Below are positions 30,661 through 39,316 of a stretch of 53,000 nucleotides of DNA, one piece after another (within the stretch, counting starts at the first letter, position 1; the number at the start of each line of letters is the position of its first letter). Position numbers and translations under genes: made by a program. Below the pieces are notes generated by a model. The model worked only from the letters and a program-made list of their open reading frames with translations, was not told where the DNA came from and ran no database searches. Source of the stretch: Actinomadura darangshiensis (lineage in GTDB: Bacteria > Actinomycetota > Actinomycetes > Streptosporangiales > Streptosporangiaceae); the NCBI RefSeq assembly GCF_004349235.1, contig NZ_SMKY01000031.1:1-53000 (forward strand), in the 5' to 3' direction.

Positions 30661-31709
30661 ACATCGAGACGCCCGCCGACGCGGCGGCACTGTGCCGGGA
30701 CGTCCTGGACGAGGCCGGGAAGGCCGTGGTCGGCAAGCGCGAGGCGCTCGAACTGGTGCTGACGGGCATCCTCGCGTCCGGGCACGTGCTGCTCGAAGAC
30801 CTCCCCGGCCTGGGCAAGACGCTTCTGGCGCGGACGTTCGCCGCCGTCCTCGGCCTGGACTTCGCCCGCGTCCAGTTCACCCCGGACATGCTGCCCGCCG
30901 ACCTGACCGGCGCCGCCGTCTACGACCCGCGAACCTCGGAGGTGGTGTTCCGGCCCGGCCCGGTGTTCACCCAGCTGCTGCTCGCCGACGAGATCAACCG
31001 GACGCCGCCGAAGACGCAGGCCGCGCTGCTGGAGGCCATGGAGGAGCAGCAGGTCAGCGCGGACGGGGAGAGCCGCCCGCTGCCGCGCCCCTTCATCGTC
31101 CTGGCCACCGACAACCCGATCGAGTACGAGGGCACCTACCCGCTGCCGGAGGCGCAGCTCGACCGGTTCGCACTGCGGATGCGGCTCGGCTACCTCAGCG
31201 CCGAACTGGAGGGCGAGATGATCGGCCGGCGGCTGTCCCGGGGCGCCGCGCCGCCGGAGCTGCGCGCCCTGGCCGGCCCCCGCGAGGTCCTGGCGATGCG
31301 CGACTGCGTGGAGAAGGTCCACGTGGACGAGGGGATCGTGCGGTACGCGGTGGCGGTCTCCGCGGCGACCCGCGCGCACGCGAAGATCACGGTCGGGGCC
31401 AGTTCGCGGGCGACGCTCGGCGTCGTCCAGCTCGCGCGGGCGCGCGCGCTGCTCGCCGACCGCGACTACGTACTGCCCGAGGACGTGAAGGCCGTCGCGG
31501 TCCCGGCGCTCGCGCACCGGCTCGTCCTGCAGCCGGAGATGTGGGTGCGGCAGGTCACCGGCGAGGACCTGGTCGCCGAGGTCCTGGACGAGGTGCCGGT
31601 GCCGCGCGGGATCGCGGCGCCGAACGGGAGCACGGCGGCGAACGGGAGCACGGCGGCGAACGGGAGCACGGCGGCGAACGGGAGCACGGCGGCGGGCCGG
31701 GCCACGTGA
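30645..31709 (+). CDS. MoxR-family AAA+ ATPase
   Basis: 354 residues, GTG start with GGAGG four bases before, inside the end of the previous gene. Walker A is LLEDLPGLGKTLLARTF (about residues 50-65), Walker B LLLADEINRTPPKTQAALLEAMEE, with the MoxR insert VQFTPDMLPADLTGA and sensor motif FIVLATDNPIEYEGTYPLPEAQLDRF. MoxR ATPases assist folding or activation of partner proteins, commonly together with von Willebrand A-type DUF58 proteins such as the next gene. The C-terminal 25 or so residues are four copies of a six-residue repeat ending in GRAT, not part of the fold. Confidence 0.95.
   Translation: MAAPLNIETPADAAALCRDVLDEAGKAVVGKREALELVLTGILASGHVLLEDLPGLGKTLLARTFAAVLGLDFARVQFTPDMLPADLTGAAVYDPRTSEVVFRPGPVFTQLLLADEINRTPPKTQAALLEAMEEQQVSADGESRPLPRPFIVLATDNPIEYEGTYPLPEAQLDRFALRMRLGYLSAELEGEMIGRRLSRGAAPPELRALAGPREVLAMRDCVEKVHVDEGIVRYAVAVSAATRAHAKITVGASSRATLGVVQLARARALLADRDYVLPEDVKAVAVPALAHRLVLQPEMWVRQVTGEDLVAEVLDEVPVPRGIAAPNGSTAANGSTAANGSTAANGSTAAGRAT
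31622..31693 (+). repeat. Four perfect 18-bp tandem repeats in the moxR 3' end
   Basis: The unit GAACGGGAGCACGGCGGC is repeated exactly four times and encodes a six-residue Asn-Gly-Ser-Thr-Ala-Ala period. The lack of any base difference points to recent slippage expansion; copy number may vary among strains. Confidence 0.93.
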
Positions 31710-32971
31710 GCGGGCACCGGCTCGGCTGGCGGCCGGCTCCGCTCGCGCACCGGCTGGCCACGGTCGCCGTCCTGGCGGGGGCCGCCGCGCTGCTGCTGTC
31801 CCGCCCGAACCTGCTGCTCGTCGCCGCGCCGCCGGTCGGGGTGCTGGCCGCCGGGCTCGCCGCGCGGCGCCCGGACGCGGTCGCGGTGCTGGCCACCGAG
31901 CGTCCCCGGCGCTGCTTCGAGGGCGAGCCCGTCGAGATCACCGTCACCGCCGACGCCGGCGGGCCGCTGGACGGGATCGCGCTCTCGCTGGCCCCGGTGC
32001 GGGGGTTCGGCGTCGAGATCGCCTCGTACGCCGAGGACCCGGCGGCCGGGAAGGCGGAGGCCACGTTCGTCGTCCGGCCGGGACGCTGGGGCCGCCGCCC
32101 CCTGCCGCACCTGGTCGTCGACTGCCGGAGCCGGTACCGGACGGGCAGGGCCCGGGTGGCGCTGCCGCTCGGCGAGATCAGCGTGTTCCCCGCCGGGCCG
32201 CCCGTCCGGCCCCGGATCGTGCCGCTGGACCTGCCGCGCCGGCTCGGCGAGCACGCCGCCCGCGCCGCCGGCTCCGGGGTGGAGTTCGCCGGGATCCGCC
32301 CCTACCAGCCCGGCGACCGGGCGCGGGACGTGAACTGGAAGGCCAGCGGGCTGCGCGGCCGCCTGCACGTGACGACGCGCGCCGACCAGCGGCAGGCGGA
32401 GATCGTCCTCGCGGTGGACGCCTGCACCGACCTCGGCGGGCCGGGTGACAGCGGCCTCGACCGCGCGATGCGCGGGGCGGCCGCCCTCGCCACCGCCTAC
32501 CTGCGCGGCGGCGACCGGGTCGGCATCGTCGCGTTCGGCGGCACCACCCGGTGGCTGGCGCCGGGGCAGGGCGGCCACCACTTCCACCGGCTCGCCGAGG
32601 CCGTCATGGACGCCCGGAGCCTGCAGGGCACCGGTACCGGCATCGGCCGCGTCCTGCGCACGGCGCTGCCGCCCGGTGCGCTGGTGATCGTGTTCTCGCC
32701 GCTGCTGGACGACCGGGCGGTGCGGACCGTCCAGGACCTGCGCCGGCGCGGCCGGCCCGTCGTCGTGATCGACACCCTCGACCGGGAGCCGCCGCCCGGG
32801 GGGCGTCCGGCCGCCGCCGCCCTGTCGCTGCGGCTGTGGCGGCTGGACCGGCGGGCGCTGCTCGCCGGGCTCGCCGACCTCGGCATCCCCGTCGTGGCCT
32901 GGGCGCCCGACGGCTCGCTGGACGCGGTCGCCGCGGCCTTCAGGCGGCCGGTGCCGGGGAGGCATTCATGA
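31706..32971 (+). CDS. DUF58 (von Willebrand A-like) membrane protein
   Basis: 421 residues. Two close hydrophobic segments (about 20-60) anchor it; a beta domain follows, then the DUF58 hallmark SGVEFAGIRPYQPGDRARDVNWKASGLRGRLHV and a VWA-like fold (IVLAVDACTDLGG, GDRVGIVAFGG, GALVIVFSPLLDDRAVRTV). GTG start overlaps the MoxR stop (GTGA). DUF58 and MoxR proteins act as a chaperone-like pair at the envelope in several bacteria; the client here is unknown. Confidence 0.92.
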   Translation: MSGHRLGWRPAPLAHRLATVAVLAGAAALLLSRPNLLLVAAPPVGVLAAGLAARRPDAVAVLATERPRRCFEGEPVEITVTADAGGPLDGIALSLAPVRGFGVEIASYAEDPAAGKAEATFVVRPGRWGRRPLPHLVVDCRSRYRTGRARVALPLGEISVFPAGPPVRPRIVPLDLPRRLGEHAARAAGSGVEFAGIRPYQPGDRARDVNWKASGLRGRLHVTTRADQRQAEIVLAVDACTDLGGPGDSGLDRAMRGAAALATAYLRGGDRVGIVAFGGTTRWLAPGQGGHHFHRLAEAVMDARSLQGTGTGIGRVLRTALPPGALVIVFSPLLDDRAVRTVQDLRRRGRPVVVIDTLDREPPPGGRPAAAALSLRLWRLDRRALLAGLADLGIPVVAWAPDGSLDAVAAAFRRPVPGRHS

Positions 32972-33276
32972 GCGCCCGGCTCCGGTCCGCCGCCGTGACG
33001 GCCGCCGCGACCGCGATGGTCGTCCTGTGCGCCTTCTGGGACCCCGGCGTCCCCGCCGCCGCGGCGGCGGGGCTACTCCTTCTCGCGTTCCTGCTGGTGG
33101 TGGACGCGGCCACGGGCGTGCAGCGCCACCTGCCCGCCTTTATCGCCGGTGCCGTGTGCACGGCCCTGACCGCCGCCGCGCTGCTGCTGCCGCCCGCGTC
33201 CAGCGTGCTCGCGGTCGTCGCCGGCCTGGGCGCCCTGGTCGGCGCGTACCGGCTGACGTACTCCGCGCGCCGCTGA
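32968..33276 (+). CDS. Small hydrophobic protein closing the MoxR operon
   Basis: 102 residues made of three to four hydrophobic helices with few polar loops (AAVTAAATAMVVLCAFW, AAAAGLLLLAFLLVVDAA, FIAGAVCTALTAAALLLP, VLAVVAGLGALVGAYRLTY). ATGA overlap with DUF58. Probably an accessory membrane subunit; no family recognised. Convergent with pyrophosphatase, with only five bases between. Confidence 0.75.
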   Translation: MSARLRSAAVTAAATAMVVLCAFWDPGVPAAAAAGLLLLAFLLVVDAATGVQRHLPAFIAGAVCTALTAAALLLPPASSVLAVVAGLGALVGAYRLTYSARR

Positions 33277-33281
33277 CGGGC

Positions 33282-33782
33282 TCAGGCCGGGTGACCCGCC
33301 TTGTCCCGCTTGTGCGCGGCGGCGGCCTGCTCGATCGTCCGGTCGGCGACCTGGCGGTCCTGCCAGCCGCGCACGTCCGTGGACTTGCCGGGCTCCAGGC
33401 TCTTGTAGATGTCGAAGAAGTGCGCGATCTCGTCGAGAAGATGCTCATGGACGTCCCGCAGGTCGCGGATCCCCTGGTAGCGGACGTCCCGGGCCGGCAC
33501 GGTGAGGACCTTGGCGTCCGGTCCGCCCTCGTCGTGCATCCAGAACACCCCGACGCTGCGGACGGCCACCAGGCAGCCGGGGAACGTGGGCTCCTCCAGC
33601 AGCACCATGGCGTCCAGCGGGTCGCCGTCCTCCGCGCAGGTCTCCGGGATGTACCCGTAGTCCAGCGGATACTGGGTCGAGGTGAACAGCATCCGGTCGA
33701 GCCGGATGCGGCCGAGCCGGTGGTCCATCTCGTACTTGTTGCGCGATCCCCGGGGGATCTCGACGATCATGTCGATCTCCAT
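33282..33782 (-). CDS. ppa: Inorganic pyrophosphatase, family I
   Basis: 166 residues, of usual bacterial length. MIVEIPRGSRNKYEMDHRLGRIRLDRML, YPLDYGYIPET, EDGDPLDAMVLL (the metal-binding acidic motif) and the Asp-rich DVRYQGIRDL, DIAHFFDIYKSLE are all present. It hydrolyses PPi to drive biosynthesis in the cytoplasm. GGGAGG precedes the ATG. Confidence 0.97.
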   Translation of the reverse strand: MEIDMIVEIPRGSRNKYEMDHRLGRIRLDRMLFTSTQYPLDYGYIPETCAEDGDPLDAMVLLEEPTFPGCLVAVRSVGVFWMHDEGGPDAKVLTVPARDVRYQGIRDLRDVHEHLLDEIAHFFDIYKSLEPGKSTDVRGWQDRQVADRTIEQAAAAHKRDKAGHPA

Positions 33783-33802
33783 GAATCCCTCCCAGGGAAG
33801 GA

Positions 33803-34765
33803 CTACCCACGACCCGGCCGCGACACGAGTCCCTCCGAAAGATCCCAGAGCCGCGCGGCGTGGACGGGGTCCAGCGCGTACGGCAGATAGTGGCCGGTGG
33901 GCGGGTCATCGTCCTTCGTCCAGGGCTCGGCGATCGCGCAGTCGTCCAGGTACTTGCCGCCGACGCCGTCCAGTTCGCGCGCGACGGCCGCCCAGACCGA
34001 GGTGGCCGCGCCCTGCGCGGGCGTCTTCCAGCCGGGCAGGTCCGCGAGGCCGCCGTCCGCGTCCGCCCAGCCCATCTCCCGGAGCCGCTCGGGGCCGATA
34101 TGGCGCTGCAGGCCGGTCCTGATCGCGCCCGGCATGACCGCGTTGCAGGTGATGCCGTCATCGGCGAATCGATCGGTCAGGGCCACGGCGAACAGCGCGT
34201 TTGCCGTCTTGGACCGGCCGTACGCCTCCCACGGGTCGTACGGGCTGCGCAGGTAGTTGGGGTCGTCGAAGTCGACGTCGCCGCGCCGGTGCGCACGGGA
34301 CGACAGCGACACCACGCGGGCGCCGTCCGCCGCGCGGAGCGACGGCAGCAGGCCGGTCGCGAGCGCGAAGTGGCCGAGGTGGTTGGTGCCGAACTGCGAC
34401 TCGAAACCGTCGGCCGTCCGGGTCAGCGGCGGCGCCATCACCCCGGCGTTGGCGACCAGGATGTGCAGCGGCCTGCCGGCGGCGACGTGGCCGTGCGTCC
34501 AGTTCTCGATCGACTTCAGCGAGCCGAGGTCCAGGGAGCGGAAGACGACCAGGTCGCTGCCGGTCTCCGCGCGCAGCCGGGCGGCGGCCGCCTCGCCCTT
34601 GGCCGCGTCCCGCCCGGCCACGACGACCCGCGCGCCCGCGCCGGCCAGCGCCCGCGCGGTCTCCAGCCCGAGGCCGGACGCGCCGCCGGTGACCATCGCC
34701 TCCTTCCCGGTCAGGTCGTGACCGGAGACCACCTCGGCCGCCGTCGAGGTCGCGTCGAATGCCAT
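33803..34765 (-). CDS. Short-chain dehydrogenase/reductase
   Basis: 320 residues, ATG behind AAGGAGAA. Classical SDR marks: the NAD(P) motif AMVTGGASGLGLETARALAGAGA, LHILVANAGVMA, the Ser in VVSLSSRAHRRG, and the Tyr-Lys pair WEAYGRSKTANALFA. The length and the C-terminal extension are those of the retinol-dehydrogenase/WW-oxidoreductase-like subgroup common in actinobacteria. Substrate unknown. Divergent from an XRE regulator over 125 bases, which probably controls it. Confidence 0.92.
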   Translation of the reverse strand: MAFDATSTAAEVVSGHDLTGKEAMVTGGASGLGLETARALAGAGARVVVAGRDAAKGEAAAARLRAETGSDLVVFRSLDLGSLKSIENWTHGHVAAGRPLHILVANAGVMAPPLTRTADGFESQFGTNHLGHFALATGLLPSLRAADGARVVSLSSRAHRRGDVDFDDPNYLRSPYDPWEAYGRSKTANALFAVALTDRFADDGITCNAVMPGAIRTGLQRHIGPERLREMGWADADGGLADLPGWKTPAQGAATSVWAAVARELDGVGGKYLDDCAIAEPWTKDDDPPTGHYLPYALDPVHAARLWDLSEGLVSRPGRG

Positions 34766-34890
34766 GTCGTTCTCCTTCCGGGTTCTGCCGGGACCCATGC
34801 TGCCCCCGCCCGGACACGGCCGCGAGGCCGCCGCGTTCCTGGCAGTGACACGGCTAGGCACGCCCGCGGCCGGGCTGGGAGACTTGGCCG

Positions 34891-35727
34891 GTGGTCACGT
34901 CGAACGAGCTGGGCGACTTCCTGCGGGCCCGCCGCGCCCGCGTGCTGCCGTCCGACGCGGGCCTCCCGGCGGGCACCGGGCTGCGCCGCACCCCCGGCCT
35001 GCGCCGCGAGGAGCTGGCCGCGCTCTCCGGGGTCAGCATCGACTACTACATCCGGCTCGAACAGGGCAAGGAGCTCAACCCGAGCAGCTCCGTCCTGGAC
35101 GCCCTGGCCAAGGCGCTGCGGCTGGGCGGGGACGAGCACGCGCACCTGTACGCCCTCGCGAACCACGCGTCGCGCCGGACGCTGCCGGCCCGGCACAGCC
35201 CCGACCGGACGGTGCGTCCCGGAATGCGGCTGCTGCTGGAGAACCTCCGGCCCTGTCCGGCGTACCTGCTCAGCCCGATCAGCGACGTCCTCGCGGCCAA
35301 TCCCGAGGCCCTCGCGCTCTACGCCGGGATGGACGGATGGCCCGAGGAGCGCCGCAACACCATCCGGTACGTGTTCCTGCATCCGGCGGCGCGGAGCCTC
35401 CTAGCGGACTGGGATCGTTCGGCGGTCGGCTGCGTCGCCAGCCTGCGCGGCGTCCTCGCCGACGACCCGCGGTCGCCCGGGCTGAGCGGCCTGGTGGACG
35501 AGCTGACCGCGGGGAGCGCCGAGTTCGCCGAGCTGTGGCCGCGCTATGACGTCCGGCACCGGCGCAGCGAGCGGAAGGCGTTCCACCATCCGGTGGCCGG
35601 CGACCTCACGCTGGGATACGAGGTGCTGCGCCTCGACACCTCCGGGCGGCGGCTGACCGTGTACCAGGCCGCGCCCGGCACGGCCGACCACGAGCGGCTG
35701 ACGCGGCTACGGGACGCGGCCGCGTAG
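34891..35727 (+). CDS. XRE-family regulator with MmyB-like C-terminal domain
   Basis: 278 residues, GTG start. The N-terminal helix-turn-helix (LGDFLRARRARVLPSDAG...RRTPGLRREELAALSGVSIDYYIRLEQGK) is followed by a ~170-residue ligand-binding MmyB-like part (LLLENLRPCPAYLLSPISDVLAANPEALALY, HPVAGDLTLGYEVLRLDTSGRRLTVYQA). In this subgroup the regulator usually lies divergent to a short-chain dehydrogenase, as here, and represses it until a ligand binds (inference). One base separates its stop from the opposing polA stop. Confidence 0.92.
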   Translation: MVTSNELGDFLRARRARVLPSDAGLPAGTGLRRTPGLRREELAALSGVSIDYYIRLEQGKELNPSSSVLDALAKALRLGGDEHAHLYALANHASRRTLPARHSPDRTVRPGMRLLLENLRPCPAYLLSPISDVLAANPEALALYAGMDGWPEERRNTIRYVFLHPAARSLLADWDRSAVGCVASLRGVLADDPRSPGLSGLVDELTAGSAEFAELWPRYDVRHRRSERKAFHHPVAGDLTLGYEVLRLDTSGRRLTVYQAAPGTADHERLTRLRDAAA

Positions 35728-35728
35728 C

Positions 35729-38362
35729 TCAGTGGGCCGCGTCGTTCCAGTCGGCGCCGGTGCCGACGGCGACCTCCAGGCCGACCATGAGGGGGTAGGC
35801 GGTCGTCATGCCGGTGCGGACGATCTGCTCCACCGCGTCCCGCTCGCCCGGTGCGACCTCCAGGACGATCTCGTCGTGCACCTGGAGGAGCAGGCGGCTG
35901 GCGAGCCCGGCCGCGGTGAGCGCCCCGTCCACCCGCAGCATCGCGATCTTGACGATGTCGGCGGCGGAGCCCTGGATCGGGGCGTTCAGCGCCATCCGCT
36001 CGGCGGTCTCGCGGCGCTGCCGGTTGTCGCTGGTCAGGTGCGGCAGGTAGCGGCGGCGGCCGAGGATCGTGCGGGTGTAGCCGGTGGCGCGGGCCTCGGC
36101 GACGACCTCGCCGAGGTAGTCGCGGACGCCGCCGAGCCGCTCGAAGTAGGCGTCCATCAGCGGGCGCGCCTCCGCCATCGGGATGCCGAGCTGCCTGGCC
36201 AGGCCGAACGCCGACAGCCCGTAGGCGAGCCCGTACGACATCGCCTTGATCTTGCGGCGCATGTCGGGGGTGACGGCGTCCGGCGCGACCTGGAAGACCC
36301 GCGCGGCCATCGTCGCGTGCAGGTCCTCGCCGGACGCGAACGCGGCCAGCAGCGTCGGGTCCTCGGAGAGGTGCGCCATGACGCGCAGTTCGAGCTGGCC
36401 GTAGTCGGCCGTCAGCAGCGACTCGTAGCCGCCGCCCGGCAGGAACGCGCGGCGGATCCGCCGCCCCTCCTCGGTGCGGACGGGGATGACCTGAAGGTTC
36501 GGTTCCGTGGACGTGAGCCGCCCGGTCGCGGCGACCGTCTGCTGGAAGGTGGTGTGGATGCGGCCGTCCGCGCCGATCTCCCGGATCAGCCCGGCGACCG
36601 TGGTGCGCAGCCGGGCCTGGTCGCGGTGGTGCAGCAGGACCTCCGGCAGGCCGTTGTCGGTCTGCGTGGCGAGCCAGGTCAGCGCGTCCAGGTCGGTGGA
36701 GTGGCCGGACTTGATCTTCTTGGTCCTGGGCAGGTCGAGGTCGCCGAACAGGACCTCCTGGAGCTGCTTCGTGGAGCCCGGGTTGAAGCGGCGCCCGGCG
36801 ATGCCGGCGGCGTCGTCGGCGGCGCGTTCCATCGCGTCCGCGAAGTGGGCCTCCAGCTCGCGGAGGAGGCCGGCGTCGACGTGGACGCCGGTGCATTCGG
36901 CACGGGCGAGCAGATGCGACAGCGGCAGCTCGACGTCCCGGAGGATCTCGTCCATGCCCGTGGACGCCAGGTCGGCGGCGAACCTGCCGGCCAGGTCGAG
37001 GACGGCGCGGGCGTGCAGCATCAGCCCCGCCGCACCCTCGGCGGACGGGCGCCGCCCGAGGTGGCGGCCCGCGAGATCGGCGATCCCGTAGGCGGCGAGG
37101 CCGGGCAGCAGCAGGTAGGCGGCCAGCGCGGTGTCGGTGGCGATGCCGTCGAGGCGCCAGCCGCGCTCGCCGAAGACGCGCATCAGCGACTTCACGTCGT
37201 GCAGCGCCTTGGGCCGTTCGGGGTCGGCCAGCCAGCCGGCGAAGGCCCGCTCGTCCGTCTCGGTGAGGCCGGCCGGCTCGAACGACGCCGCGTGGTCGTC
37301 GCCGGTCGCGAGCGCGATGCGGGCGATGTCGCCGGCGCCGCGCACCCAGGTGTGGTCGGCGGCCAGCCCGGTCAGGCCGGTCGCGCGGGACCGGAGCCAG
37401 CCGGCCAGCTCGTCCGGGCCCAGCTCGCGTCCCTCCATGGGCTCCCGCCGGGCCGCCTCCGCAGGACGGCCGCCGCCCGGTTCGGCGGCGAAGAGGCGCT
37501 GGCGGAGGCTCGCGTTGCGGAACTCCAGCTCGTCCAGCAGCGTCGTGAAGGCCGCCAGGTCGTAGGGGCGCCGCCGCAGGTCGTCCGGCGTCACCCGCAG
37601 GTCCAGGTCGCGGACGAGCTCGGTCAGCCGCCGGTTCAGCCGCACCGAGCCGAGCGCGGCGCGCAGCTTCTCCCCCGCCTTGCCCTTGACCTCGTCCGCC
37701 CGGTCCAGCAGGGCGTCCAGGGAGCCGAACTCGCGGACCCACTTCGCGGCCGTCTTCTCGCCGATGCCGGGGATGCTCGGCAGGTTGTCGGACGGGTCGC
37801 CGCGCAGCGCCGCGAAGTCCGGGTACTGCGCCGGGGTCAGGCCGTACTTCTCCTGGACCGCGGCGGGCGTGTAGCGGACCATCTCCGAGGCCGTCCGGTA
37901 GAAGTACAGGACGGTGACGCCGTCGCTGACGAGCTGGAGCACGTCCCGGTCGCCGGTGACGATCAGCACGTCCATGCCGTCGGCCTCGGCGGCGGTCGTG
38001 AGGGTGGCGATGATGTCGTCGGCCTCGTAGCCGGGCGCCCGCAGCGCCGGGAGGCTCATCGCGGCGAGCAGCCGGTCCAGGACCGGCAGCTGGCTGCCGA
38101 ACTCCTCCGGCGACCTCGACCGGGTGGCCTTGTAGTCCGGGAACGCCTCGGCGCGGAACGTCTGCCGCGACACGTCGAACGCCACGGCCGCGTGCGTCGG
38201 GCGCTCGTCCCGCAGCACGTTGGCCAGCATGTTCGCGAACCCGTACACGACGTTCGTCGGCTGCCCGGACGTGGTGCTGAAGTTCTCGACCGGCAGCGCG
38301 TAGAACGCCCGGTAGGCCAGCGAGTGGCCGTCGAGCAGCAGCAGGCGGGGCCGGTCGGTCAT
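35729..38362 (-). CDS. polA: DNA polymerase I
   Basis: 877 residues. Residues 1-290 are the 5'-3' exonuclease (LLLLDGHSLAYRAFYALP, GYEADDIIATL, TGDRDVLQLV, GDPSDNLPSIPGIGEKTAAKW). Residues ~300-480 are the 3'-5' exonuclease-fold region, in which I cannot find the DxE and later Asp metal residues, so proofreading is probably absent, as is common in actinobacterial Pol I. The polymerase domain has motif A TADYGQLELRVMAHLS, motif B RRKIKAMSYGLAYG and motif C LLQVHDEIVLE. A Tyr stands in the O-helix nucleotide-selectivity position. The protein replaces Okazaki primers and repairs gaps. ATG start; 63 bases divergent from the LLM gene. Confidence 0.98.
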   Translation of the reverse strand: MTDRPRLLLLDGHSLAYRAFYALPVENFSTTSGQPTNVVYGFANMLANVLRDERPTHAAVAFDVSRQTFRAEAFPDYKATRSRSPEEFGSQLPVLDRLLAAMSLPALRAPGYEADDIIATLTTAAEADGMDVLIVTGDRDVLQLVSDGVTVLYFYRTASEMVRYTPAAVQEKYGLTPAQYPDFAALRGDPSDNLPSIPGIGEKTAAKWVREFGSLDALLDRADEVKGKAGEKLRAALGSVRLNRRLTELVRDLDLRVTPDDLRRRPYDLAAFTTLLDELEFRNASLRQRLFAAEPGGGRPAEAARREPMEGRELGPDELAGWLRSRATGLTGLAADHTWVRGAGDIARIALATGDDHAASFEPAGLTETDERAFAGWLADPERPKALHDVKSLMRVFGERGWRLDGIATDTALAAYLLLPGLAAYGIADLAGRHLGRRPSAEGAAGLMLHARAVLDLAGRFAADLASTGMDEILRDVELPLSHLLARAECTGVHVDAGLLRELEAHFADAMERAADDAAGIAGRRFNPGSTKQLQEVLFGDLDLPRTKKIKSGHSTDLDALTWLATQTDNGLPEVLLHHRDQARLRTTVAGLIREIGADGRIHTTFQQTVAATGRLTSTEPNLQVIPVRTEEGRRIRRAFLPGGGYESLLTADYGQLELRVMAHLSEDPTLLAAFASGEDLHATMAARVFQVAPDAVTPDMRRKIKAMSYGLAYGLSAFGLARQLGIPMAEARPLMDAYFERLGGVRDYLGEVVAEARATGYTRTILGRRRYLPHLTSDNRQRRETAERMALNAPIQGSAADIVKIAMLRVDGALTAAGLASRLLLQVHDEIVLEVAPGERDAVEQIVRTGMTTAYPLMVGLEVAVGTGADWNDAAH

Positions 38363-38425
38363 GCGTCACATCCTGGCACCCGGGAACGGGGCATGAAACG
38401 GGCGGACGATCTGTTGGGAGCGAAC

Positions 38426-39256
38426 ATGACGAAGATCAACGTGGGCCGGCTGGGGATATGGCGGCCGTGGAGCCTGCTCGACCCGGGGCTGGCGAAGGAC
38501 GTCGAGGACCTCGGCTACGGGGCGGTCTGGATCGGCGGCTCGCCCACCGGCGACCTCGGCATCGCCGACCGCCTCCTCGCCGCCACCGACCGCATCGTGA
38601 TCGCGACCGGCATCGTGAACATGTGGAACACGCCGGCCGCGGAGGTCGCCGCGTCCTACCACCGGCTCAACGAGGCGCACGGCGGGCGGTTCCTGCTCGG
38701 CGTCGGCATCGGCCATCCGGAGGCGACGCAGGAGTACCGCAGCCCCTACGAGACGATCGTCCGGTACCTCGACGACCTGGACGCGGCGAAGGTCCCGGCC
38801 GGCGGGCGGGCGCTGGCCGCCCTCGGCCCGAAGGTGCTGCGGCTGGCCGCGGAGCGCACCGCCGGCGCCCATCCGTACCTGACCACGCCCGAGCACACCC
38901 GGCAGGCGCGGGAGGCGCTGGGCGACGGCCCGCTCCTCGCCCCGGAGCAGAAGTTCGTGCTCGACCCCGATCCCGGCCGGGCCCGCGCGCTGGGACGGGA
39001 CATGCTCGGCCGCTACCTCGCGCTCGGCAACTACGTCGCCAGCTTCAAGCGGCTGGGCTTCACCGACGACGTCGCGGGCGGCGGAAGCGACGCCCTCGTG
39101 GACGCGCTGATCGCGCACGGCGACGCGGCGGCGGTGGCGGCGCGGGTGTCCGCGCATCTGGACGCGGGCGCCGACCACGTGGCCGTCCAGGTGCTGACCG
39201 AGCGGGACGCCGACCCGCGCCCCGGCCTGCGGGCGGTCGCCGAGGCGCTGCGCTAG
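38426..39256 (+). CDS. F420-dependent LLM-class oxidoreductase
   Basis: 276 residues, ATG preceded by GGGAG at five bases; an ATG at 38393 adds 11 residues but has a poor site. The luciferase-like TIM barrel is seen in GYGAVWIGGSPTGDL, RIVIATGIVNMWNTPAAEVAASYHRLNEAHGGRFLLGVGIGHPEA, and the ending ADHVAVQVL. The family (TIGR03620-like) is presumed to use coenzyme F420; the substrate is unknown. Followed by a strong terminator. Confidence 0.9.
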   Translation: MTKINVGRLGIWRPWSLLDPGLAKDVEDLGYGAVWIGGSPTGDLGIADRLLAATDRIVIATGIVNMWNTPAAEVAASYHRLNEAHGGRFLLGVGIGHPEATQEYRSPYETIVRYLDDLDAAKVPAGGRALAALGPKVLRLAAERTAGAHPYLTTPEHTRQAREALGDGPLLAPEQKFVLDPDPGRARALGRDMLGRYLALGNYVASFKRLGFTDDVAGGGSDALVDALIAHGDAAAVAARVSAHLDAGADHVAVQVLTERDADPRPGLRAVAEALR

Positions 39257-39270
39257 ACCGGCCGGCATGG

Positions 39271-39304
39271 CGAGGGACGCGCCCGGCGCGGGGCGCGTCC
39301 CTCG
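39271..39304. terminator. Bidirectional hairpin terminator
   Basis: A perfect 14-bp stem (39271-39284 and 39291-39304) with a 6-base loop lies between the LLM gene and the opposing aminopeptidase gene and can stop transcription from either side. Confidence 0.85.
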
Positions 39305-39316
39305 GAGAGCGGGTCG

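Noticed and set aside
31622-31693. Tandem repeat considered as a CRISPR array
   Set aside because: Units are 18 bp, directly adjacent without spacers, and in frame with moxR.
35720-35745. tRNA-like box A (TAGCTCAGTGG) between the XRE and polA stops
   Set aside because: No acceptor pairing, no TPsiC box and no cloverleaf can be formed; the bases are the two gene ends.
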